47,876 bases of DNA, from NCBI GenBank assembly GCA_017467275.1, contig JAFTSN010000008.1:1-47876 (forward strand), in the 5' to 3' direction. This DNA is from Clostridia bacterium (GTDB lineage Bacteria; Bacillota; Clostridia; Christensenellales; Borkfalkiaceae). Position numbers and translations under genes: made by a program. Of the stretch, positions 41,894-47,876 are shown piece by piece. How positions within the stretch are numbered: position 1 is the stretch's first letter; the number at the start of each line of letters is the position of its first letter. The notes below the pieces were generated by a model that was not told where the DNA came from, ran no database searches, and worked only from the letters and a program-made list of their open reading frames with translations.

Positions 41894-42085
41894 CTACCCA
41901 ATCGGCACTATAGGCAGCTCGTTTTCGTCCCCCCAAATCCCCGAATTGCCACCGTCGGGCGTCTCGGTCTTGGTTCCGTCGCCGTTCCAAGGGTCCTTGT
42001 TTTCCTCGCCGCAGGAAGTAAACAAGACAAGGCTTAAGCACGCCGCCAAAACAACGCCGATCAAGCTTTTCAAAAAATTACGCAT
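41894..42085 (-). CDS. Small lipoprotein of unknown function
   Basis: 63 residues. Signal with lipobox FTSC, lipidated Cys near 25, then a short acidic, Gly/Asn/Thr-rich tail (GDGTKTETPDGGNSG) ending ELPIVPIG. The ribosome site AAAGGAGG is strong, so translation is likely. It follows pyrB by 36 nt and probably shares its transcript. The tail has only about 39 residues; it is either a naturally tiny lipoprotein or a gene cut short by the repeat inserted right behind it. Confidence 0.65.
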   Translation of the reverse strand: MRNFLKSLIGVVLAACLSLVLFTSCGEENKDPWNGDGTKTETPDGGNSGIWGDENELPIVPIG

Positions 42086-42121
42086 TTTTTCCTCCTTTGT
42101 ACCCCGAAAAAGAATGCCGCG

Positions 42122-43216
42122 TCAGTTTAGCGTTTCCTTGCGCTCGCAGTAAATGCAACGGTACACGCCCGCCGCCTCGTCCACGGGACGGAAAATCTGA
42201 TCGAGCTCCTGCTCGGTGGTCGTGATACATCTCGGGTTTTTACAAACCAGCTTATTCAAAAGCCTGCCCTTAAGATCAACCGCCTCGCGCGCCTTGCTCT
42301 TTTCCGCTTCCTCTAAAAGCTTCAAAATGAGTGCCATACGCATATATTTGCCGTTTGCCACCTGCTCGAAATATTTCGCGCGCTTATCCTCGTCGATCTT
42401 CACACTGATCTCGTTCACGCGGGGCAACGGGTGCAGAACGATCATATTTTCCGCCGCCTTTTTCATCTTTTCGGCGGTTAAAATATAGCTGTCCTTAAGT
42501 CTCTCGTACTGGTCGAGATCAGCAAAGCGCTCTCTTTGCACTCTCGTCATATACAAAACGTCGAGCTTCGCCATCGCGCTCTCCAAATCCTTGGTCTCCT
42601 CAAACGCCATGCCGTGCTTTTCGATCACGTCCCGCTTGATATAGCTCGGGAGCTTCAGCTCGTCGGGCGAGATCAAAACGATCTTCACGTTTTTATATCT
42701 CGACAGTGCCTCTATGAGCGAATGTACCGTTCTGCCGTATTTGAGATCTCCGCAAAAGCCGACGGTCAGACCGTCGAAGCCGCCCTTTTCGCGATAGATC
42801 GTCAAAAGATCGGCAAGGGTCTGCGTGGGGTGGTTATGCCCGCCGTCACCCGCATTGATAACGGGAATGCTCGCATTGCGGGAGGCGACGTAGGGCGCGC
42901 CCTCCAAGGGGTGGCGCATTGCAATAATATCCGCATAACAGCTGATCACCTTTGCCGTGTCCGCAACGCTCTCGCCCTTGGAAGCGGACGAGCTCCCCGC
43001 CGACGAAAAGCCGATCACGTTACCGCCCAGCTCATACATAGCCGCCTCGAAACTGAGTCTCGTGCGCGTGGACGGCTCGAAAAACAGAGTCGCCAACTTT
43101 TTGCCCTTGCATTTTTCTGCGTATTTTGCGGGATTTGCAATAATATCTTTTGCCGTTTTCAACAACCCGTCGAGCTCGAGGACGGAAAAATCGAGAATAC
43201 TGATAAGACTTCTCAT
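42122..43216 (-). CDS. pyrB: Aspartate carbamoyltransferase fused to a PyrI-type zinc domain
   Basis: 364 residues. Residues 1-305 are the catalytic chain: carbamoyl-phosphate loop [13 protein letters not shown] (45-57), the [10 protein letters not shown] loop, [11 protein letters not shown], and HPLPRVNEI. The last 55 residues are the zinc-binding domain of the regulatory chain PyrI, with Cys325, Cys330, Cys354 and Cys357 (CX4C...CX2C). The nucleotide-binding allosteric domain of PyrI is absent. Step 2 of UMP synthesis. The fusion may stabilise catalytic assembly without CTP/ATP control. It follows pyrE by 12 nt. Confidence 0.95.
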   Translation of the reverse strand: MRSLISILDFSVLELDGLLKTAKDIIANPAKYAEKCKGKKLATLFFEPSTRTRLSFEAAMYELGGNVIGFSSAGSSSASKGESVADTAKVISCYADIIAMRHPLEGAPYVASRNASIPVINAGDGGHNHPTQTLADLLTIYREKGGFDGLTVGFCGDLKYGRTVHSLIEALSRYKNVKIVLISPDELKLPSYIKRDVIEKHGMAFEETKDLESAMAKLDVLYMTRVQRERFADLDQYERLKDSYILTAEKMKKAAENMIVLHPLPRVNEISVKIDEDKRAKYFEQVANGKYMRMALILKLLEEAEKSKAREAVDLKGRLLNKLVCKNPRCITTTEQELDQIFRPVDEAAGVYRCIYCERKETLN

Positions 43217-43228
43217 AACGCCGCCGCC

Positions 43229-43867
43229 TTATTGAATCCAGCTTTCGTCAGAGGGGTTGTTTCTGAACTTAATGAGCCGCGCAACGTCCTCGGGCTTGAT
43301 ATATCCCTCGTCTGCCGCCGCCTGTGCAATCACGTCGAAATTCGTGAGCGAAACGTTTTTAACGTTCGCCGCCGCAAGCCGCTCGATTCCCTTCTTCATG
43401 CCGTAGGTGAAGATGCTGACGATGCCCAAAACCTCTGCGCCCGCCTCGCGCAACACCTCGACAACCTCTAAAACGCTGCCGCCCGTGGAAATGAGATCCT
43501 CGACAACAACCACTTTCTGACCTTTTTCAAGTTTCCCCTCGATCTGGTTCTGTCTGCCGTGATCCTTTGCTCCCGAACGCACGTAGCCCATAGGCAAGCC
43601 CATGATATGCGCTGTGATTGCCGCGTGTGCGATACCCGCCGTGGACGTGCCCATGAGTACCTCCACCTCGGGATAGTTCGCCTTAATCACTTCCGCAAGC
43701 CCGTTCTCGACGTCCGAGCGAACAGCGGGTGCCGTGAGCGTCAAACGGTTGTCGCAGTAGACGGGGCTCTTAATGCCGCTCGCCCACGTGAAGGGCTCCT
43801 CGGGACGGAAAAACACCGCCTTGATCGAAAGCAGGTCTTTTGCAATTTTGATTTCCAACGTTTCCAT
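43229..43867 (-). CDS. pyrE: Orotate phosphoribosyltransferase
   Basis: 212 residues. It makes OMP from orotate and PRPP. The PRPP loop is [13 protein letters not shown] (near 118-130), and the mobile loop [14 protein letters not shown] and [15 protein letters not shown] are conserved. Ribosome site AAAGGAG. It lies 20 nt after pyrF, next to pyrB in the operon. Confidence 0.96.
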   Translation of the reverse strand: METLEIKIAKDLLSIKAVFFRPEEPFTWASGIKSPVYCDNRLTLTAPAVRSDVENGLAEVIKANYPEVEVLMGTSTAGIAHAAITAHIMGLPMGYVRSGAKDHGRQNQIEGKLEKGQKVVVVEDLISTGGSVLEVVEVLREAGAEVLGIVSIFTYGMKKGIERLAAANVKNVSLTNFDVIAQAAADEGYIKPEDVARLIKFRNNPSDESWIQ

Positions 43868-43887
43868 GATTTTTTATCTCCTTTCGT

Positions 43888-44586
43888 TTAATCCACAAAT
43901 TCATTGAGGCATCTCTCATATGCCGCCACGGGATCGGCTGCCGCCGTGATGGGCCGTCCGACCACGATATAATCCGAGCCGATTTTCTTCGCCTCCGCGG
44001 GAGTCATGACCCGCTTCTGATCGCCGATATCCCCATCGGCAAAACGCACACCGGGAGTCACGGTCAAAAAGCTCTTACCGCAGACCGCGTGCACCTTTTC
44101 CGCTTCGAGCGGGGAGCAAACGACGCCGTCCAAGCCCGCCTTTTTCGCGTTTTCGGCATAGTGCATAACCACTTTATCAATGGGCTGGTCGATCCAAAGA
44201 TCGCGTTTCATGCTCTCCTCGTCCGTCGAAGTGAGCTGTGTGACCGCAATAAGGAGCGGTCTCGTGCCGTCCTCGCGGGTCAAGCCCTCGATCGCCGCCT
44301 CCATCATACGAACGGTGCCCGCCGCGTGCAGATTGCACATATCGACGTCCAGTCTCGACAAGACCGCCATGGATTTTTTCACGGTGTTGGGAATATCGTG
44401 GAGCTTCAAGTCAAGGAAGATTTTATGCCCGCGCTTTTTGAGCTCGCGCACGATCTCGGGACCCTCCGCATAAAAGAGCTCCATACCGATCTTCACAAAC
44501 GGCTTTTTGCCCGTGAACTGATCCAAAAACGAAAACACCTTTTCCTTGCAATCGAAATCGCAAGCGATAATAACGTCTCTACCCAT
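43888..44586 (-). CDS. pyrF: Orotidine 5'-phosphate decarboxylase
   Basis: 232 residues. It decarboxylates OMP to UMP. The catalytic Lys-Asp block is FLDLKLHDIPNTVKKS; IIACDF and the phosphate loop IVVGRPI are present. The start chosen is the ATG that overlaps the pyrD stop by one base (TAATG), with GGAGG inside the pyrD end; a TTG three codons upstream is the less likely alternative. Confidence 0.96.
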   Translation of the reverse strand: MGRDVIIACDFDCKEKVFSFLDQFTGKKPFVKIGMELFYAEGPEIVRELKKRGHKIFLDLKLHDIPNTVKKSMAVLSRLDVDMCNLHAAGTVRMMEAAIEGLTREDGTRPLLIAVTQLTSTDEESMKRDLWIDQPIDKVVMHYAENAKKAGLDGVVCSPLEAEKVHAVCGKSFLTVTPGVRFADGDIGDQKRVMTPAEAKKIGSDYIVVGRPITAAADPVAAYERCLNEFVD

Positions 44587-45497
44587 TATAAACAACCTCC
44601 GATAATTTCTTTCAGTGCATTAATTTTATACTTTTTCATAACCTCGGGCAAGTCGCGGATAATATCCCGACAGATAAACGGATCCACAAGGTTTGCCGCG
44701 CCGACCTCGACCGCCGTCGCGCCCGCAAGCATCATTTCTATAACGTCCTCCGCGCTCGACACGCCGCCCATACCCACCACGGGGATGGAGACGGCTTTTG
44801 CCACCTGATACACCATTCTCACCGCAACGGGGAAGATTGCCGCGCCCGAAAAACCGCCCATTTTGTTGGCGATCACGGGCTTTTTCGTCTTGAGATCGAT
44901 TCGCATGCCGAGGAGGGTATTAATGAGGCTCACGCCGTCTGCCCCCGCGTCCTCGCAGGCTTTCGCAATGCTCACAATATCCGTCACGTTCGGGGAAAGT
45001 TTGACGATCACGGGCTTTGTGGTCACTTTTTTAACCGCCCTCGTCACCTCTGCCGCCGCCTTGGGGTCGGTGCCGAAGCTCATCCCGCCGCCGTGCACGT
45101 TCGGACAGCTGACGTTGACCTCCAGCCAACCCACTTCTTCGCATTTGTCCAAGCGTTCACACGTGTAGGCATAGTCCTCGACGGAGAACCCGCTCACGTT
45201 CGCCATCACTTTTTTATGAAAACACTTTTTGAGCTTGGGAAGCTCCTCCGAGATTACCTTTTCCACCCCAGGATTTTGCAGCCCCACGGCATTGATCATG
45301 CCCGCGGAACACTCCGCAATACGGGGCGTGGGATTGCCGAAACGGGGGTCCTTCGTCGTACCCTTGAACGAAAACGTACCGAGGACGTTAATATCGTAGA
45401 GCTCGGCAAATTCATAGCCGTAGCCAAAGGTACCGCTCGCGGGAATGACGGGATTATCCAGCTCTACGCCGCAAAGTTCGACTTTCATTTCTGCCAT
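44586..45497 (-). CDS. pyrD: Dihydroorotate dehydrogenase, catalytic subunit (type 1B, NAD-dependent)
   Basis: 303 residues of an FMN TIM barrel. The catalytic Cys is in NVSCPNVHGG; GLQNPG and VGMGGVSSAEDVIEMMLAGA bind substrate and FMN. The type 1B enzyme works with PyrK to pass electrons to NAD. Its start (AAGGAGGA upstream) lies 13 nt inside the end of pyrK, so the two subunits are translated together. Confidence 0.96.
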   Translation of the reverse strand: MAEMKVELCGVELDNPVIPASGTFGYGYEFAELYDINVLGTFSFKGTTKDPRFGNPTPRIAECSAGMINAVGLQNPGVEKVISEELPKLKKCFHKKVMANVSGFSVEDYAYTCERLDKCEEVGWLEVNVSCPNVHGGGMSFGTDPKAAAEVTRAVKKVTTKPVIVKLSPNVTDIVSIAKACEDAGADGVSLINTLLGMRIDLKTKKPVIANKMGGFSGAAIFPVAVRMVYQVAKAVSIPVVGMGGVSSAEDVIEMMLAGATAVEVGAANLVDPFICRDIIRDLPEVMKKYKINALKEIIGGCL

Positions 45498-46216
45498 AAT
45501 ATCTCCTCCTTGCGAAGCACGGGCCCGTCCTTACAGATCCGCTTATTGCCGTAGATCGTCTTGCACGAGCAACCCATGCACGCGCCGAAGCCGCAACCCA
45601 TTCTCTCCTCGAAGCTCATTTCCCCCTCCGTTTCGGAAGCGGAATAAACCGCCTTTAACATAGGTTCGGGTCCGCAGGTGTAAAAATAGGAGTAGTCCAT
45701 GCCCTTCATGGCGTCCGTAACGAAGCCCTTCACGCCGCGCGAGCCGTCTGCCGTCGCAACGGTGACCGCCGCACCGAGCGCTTTAAACTCCTCCTCGTAG
45801 AACACCTCCGCCGCCGTGTTAAAGCCGAGGATAACGGAGACCCGTTTCCCCGCCTTAATCAACTCTTTCGCCAGCATATAGAGGGGGGGCACGCCGACGC
45901 CGCCGCCGATCAAAAGCGGCTTGTCGCCCGCACGCGAAAGGTCGTAGCCGTTGCCGAGCTCTGTGAGCACGTCGAGCTTTTCGCCCGCCTGCATTTTTTT
46001 CATTTGCTCGGTGCCCTTGCCGACCACCTTATAAATGATCGTGAGAATATCCCCCTCGTGATCACACACGGAGATGGGGCGGCGCAAATACAATCCGTCT
46101 AGCTTAATATTGACGAACTGTCCGCACTTCGCCTTGCTTTCGCCCTGTAATCGCATCCGCATGACCGTTTCGGTCAAAGGGATATTTTCCGTTACCGTAA
46201 AAATTTTCTGTTCCAT
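45485..46216 (-). CDS. pyrK: Dihydroorotate dehydrogenase electron-transfer subunit
   Basis: 243 residues. FAD-binding RRPISVCDH, NAD-binding region LIGGGVGVPPLYMLAKEL, and the 2Fe-2S cluster motif GCGFGACMGCSCKT with a fourth Cys in RICKDGPV. It links PyrD to NAD. It lies 12 nt after carB. Confidence 0.96.
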   Translation of the reverse strand: MEQKIFTVTENIPLTETVMRMRLQGESKAKCGQFVNIKLDGLYLRRPISVCDHEGDILTIIYKVVGKGTEQMKKMQAGEKLDVLTELGNGYDLSRAGDKPLLIGGGVGVPPLYMLAKELIKAGKRVSVILGFNTAAEVFYEEEFKALGAAVTVATADGSRGVKGFVTDAMKGMDYSYFYTCGPEPMLKAVYSASETEGEMSFEERMGCGFGACMGCSCKTIYGNKRICKDGPVLRKEEILWQK

Positions 46217-46228
46217 GTTTTACCCGCC

Positions 46229-47876
46229 TTACGCGTCGATCGTGGACACGCAGAGCGTGGTCTCCTCGAGTACGTCGAGAAGCACTCTGACCGTGTCGAG
46301 CGCCGTGAAGATCGTGACGTTATTTTCAACGGCGCACTGACGGATCTGATGTCCGTCGGAAAGCTTATCCGCGGAGGAATTGACGTCGCGGGTGTTGATG
46401 ACGTAAGTCACGTAGCCCTGACGAATCGCGTCAAGGATATCGGCGGAGCCCTCCTTGATCTTCTGACGGACGCGGGTACGGATTCCGTGCTCTTTCAAAT
46501 AAGCCGCCGTGCCCTCCGTCGCCTCAACGTTAAAGCCCATGTTATAGAACCGACGAATGAGCGGCAACGCCTCCTCCTTATCCTTGTCCGCAACGGTCAC
46601 GAGCACCGTGCCGTAGTTCATCACGTTCATGCCCGAAGCCTGCAACGCCTTATACAGCGCGCGGGTCATTTTATCGTCGTAGCCGATCGCCTCGCCCGTC
46701 GATTTCATTTCGGGGGAAAGGTAGGCGTCGAGCCCGCGCAGTTTCGCAAAGGAGAATGCGGGCACTTTCACGTAGCAACGCTTCTTCTCCGCGGGATACG
46801 TCTCCGTGATCCCCTGCTCCTTTAAGGACTTACCAAGGATGGTAAGCGTTGCGATATCCGCAAGGCTATATCCCGTCGCCTTGGAGAGGAAGGGCACCGT
46901 TCTAGACGATCTCGGATTGACCTCGATAATATACACGTCCTCGTTTCCGTCCACGATAAATTGAATATTGTAAAGCCCGACAATGCCGATTCCGAGCCCC
47001 AATTTCTTGGTGTAGTCGAGAATGGTCTCTTTAACCTTTTGAGAGATACTGAACGAGGGATAGACGCTGATCGAGTCGCCCGAGTGAATGCCCGTTCTCT
47101 CGACGAGTTCCATGATTCCGGGCACGAACACGTCCGTTCCGTCGCAGACTGCGTCCACCTCCACTTCCTTGCCTTGAATATATTTATCGACCAAAACGGG
47201 CTTATCCTCGTCGATCTCCACCGCCGTTTTAAGGTAATGGCGAAGCTGTTCCTCGTTCGCGACGATTTGCATCGCTCTGCCGCCCAGAACGAAGCTCGGG
47301 CGCACAAGCACGGGATAGCCCACGTCCGCCGCCGCGCGAACGCCGTCCTCGATATTGGTAACGGCGTGCCCTTTGGGCTGCGGAATATTGAGCGAGACCA
47401 AAAGCTTTTCAAAGGAATCTCTGTTCTCCGCTCTCTCAATTGCGTCGCAGTCGGTGCCGATGATCTTCACGCCGCGCGCCCTTAAAGGCTCGGCAAGGTT
47501 GATCGCCGTCTGACCGCCGAGCGCGGCAATAACGCCCTCGGGCTTTTCCAAGAGAATGACGTTCATAACGTCCTCCACGCACAGCGGCTCGAAATAGAGC
47601 TTGTCGGAGGTCGTATAGTCGGTGGAAACGGTCTCGGGGTTGTTGTTGATGATTATTGACTCGTATCCAAGGCGACGGATTGTGTTTACTGCGTGTACCG
47701 TCGAGTAGTCAAACTCAACGCCTTGTCCGATTCTTATAGTACCTGCGCCGAGAACGTTATAGGGGTAAAAGCCGTGAAGTCTGAAGCGACCGTCGTATTT
47801 TTCCTCTATGTATTTCAGCAGGCGACCGTCAAAGCTGTTGACAAAGCTTCGCTCCCACAGACCGTAACCGTCCACA
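46229..47876 (-). CDS. carB: Carbamoyl-phosphate synthase large subunit, C-terminal half (cut by window edge)
   Basis: About 549 residues are visible; the family length is about 1070, so the N-terminal half lies beyond the window. It contains the second ATP-grasp unit (NIPQPKGHAVTN, PSFVLGGRAMQIV, GKEVEVDAVCDG, FIVDGNEDVYIIEVNPRSSRTVPF) and the C-terminal methylglyoxal-synthase-like regulatory domain that binds UMP or IMP in homologues. It makes carbamoyl phosphate for PyrB. The codon at 47875 is an internal GTG, not a start. Confidence 0.96.
   Translation of the reverse strand, partial: VDGYGLWERSFVNSFDGRLLKYIEEKYDGRFRLHGFYPYNVLGAGTIRIGQGVEFDYSTVHAVNTIRRLGYESIIINNNPETVSTDYTTSDKLYFEPLCVEDVMNVILLEKPEGVIAALGGQTAINLAEPLRARGVKIIGTDCDAIERAENRDSFEKLLVSLNIPQPKGHAVTNIEDGVRAAADVGYPVLVRPSFVLGGRAMQIVANEEQLRHYLKTAVEIDEDKPVLVDKYIQGKEVEVDAVCDGTDVFVPGIMELVERTGIHSGDSISVYPSFSISQKVKETILDYTKKLGLGIGIVGLYNIQFIVDGNEDVYIIEVNPRSSRTVPFLSKATGYSLADIATLTILGKSLKEQGITETYPAEKKRCYVKVPAFSFAKLRGLDAYLSPEMKSTGEAIGYDDKMTRALYKALQASGMNVMNYGTVLVTVADKDKEEALPLIRRFYNMGFNVEATEGTAAYLKEHGIRTRVRQKIKEGSADILDAIRQGYVTYVINTRDVNSSADKLSDGHQIRQCAVENNVTIFTALDTVRVLLDVLEETTLCVSTIDA

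Noticed and set aside
1-47876. CRISPR arrays, insertion sequences, integrases or phage genes
   Set aside because: No regularly spaced repeats, transposase or recombinase motifs were seen; the tRNA-linked duplications are the only mobility traces.

Overview
The window comes from a low-to-mid GC, spore-forming member of the Firmicutes (class Clostridia; a gut lineage such as Christensenellales is a guess from style only). The evidence is the complete spoIIAA-spoIIAB-sigF sporulation operon, the Firmicutes-type order prs-pth-mfd-PrsA-like lipoprotein, a type 1B pyrD-pyrK pair, and LplB/YtcP-type sugar permeases. Every protein gene except a short fragment at the left edge lies on the minus strand, so the window reads from right to left.

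Left part (1-13.4 kb), housekeeping. A fragment of an XRE-type regulator and tRNA-Ala(CGC) with its own promoter and terminator come first. Then follow a PrsA/SurA-like lipoprotein, mfd, pth and prs, a CPBP protease-rlmH-M14 peptidase-tadA operon, the spoIIA operon, and a plus-strand tRNA pair (a CAU tRNA that looks like Ile2, then Asp). Downstream of tRNA-Asp lies a non-coding element with nested inverted repeats. It is bracketed by two identical 71-bp copies of the tRNA 3' end plus terminator.

Middle part (13.4-41.7 kb), a large accessory glycan locus. A ten-gene run (36822 down to 15445, gaps 0-29 nt) encodes a GH35/42-like glycosidase, two LplB/YtcP permeases, a solute-binding lipoprotein, two tandem giant (about 1,615 aa) BNR-propeller surface proteins, a third BNR protein, an SGNH esterase, a secreted two-module binding protein, a beta-propeller lipoprotein and, last, a nucleoside hydrolase. 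Upstream is a separate two-gene unit: a 46-aa peptide overlapping a 964-aa modular secreted protein. Between the two units sits a regulator that fuses an AraC DNA-binding domain to a nucleoside-hydrolase-like domain lacking the metal-binding aspartates. The promoters of both units carry the same near-identical 17-bp site in place of a -35 box, exactly 12 bp from TATAAT. They therefore look like class II activator targets of this regulator. I infer a regulon in which a dead nucleoside-hydrolase domain senses a ligand related to the substrate or product of the real enzyme at the operon's end. A second AraC regulator and a DHDPS/NAL-family aldolase follow, and they share another operator.

Right part (41.8-47.9 kb), pyrimidine biosynthesis: carB (cut by the window edge), pyrK, pyrD, pyrF, pyrE and pyrB fused to a PyrI zinc domain, with a tiny lipoprotein gene trailing the operon.

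Start codons were revised where Shine-Dalgarno sequence, terminator overlap or homology demanded it. Family names come from reading motifs; no database search was possible.
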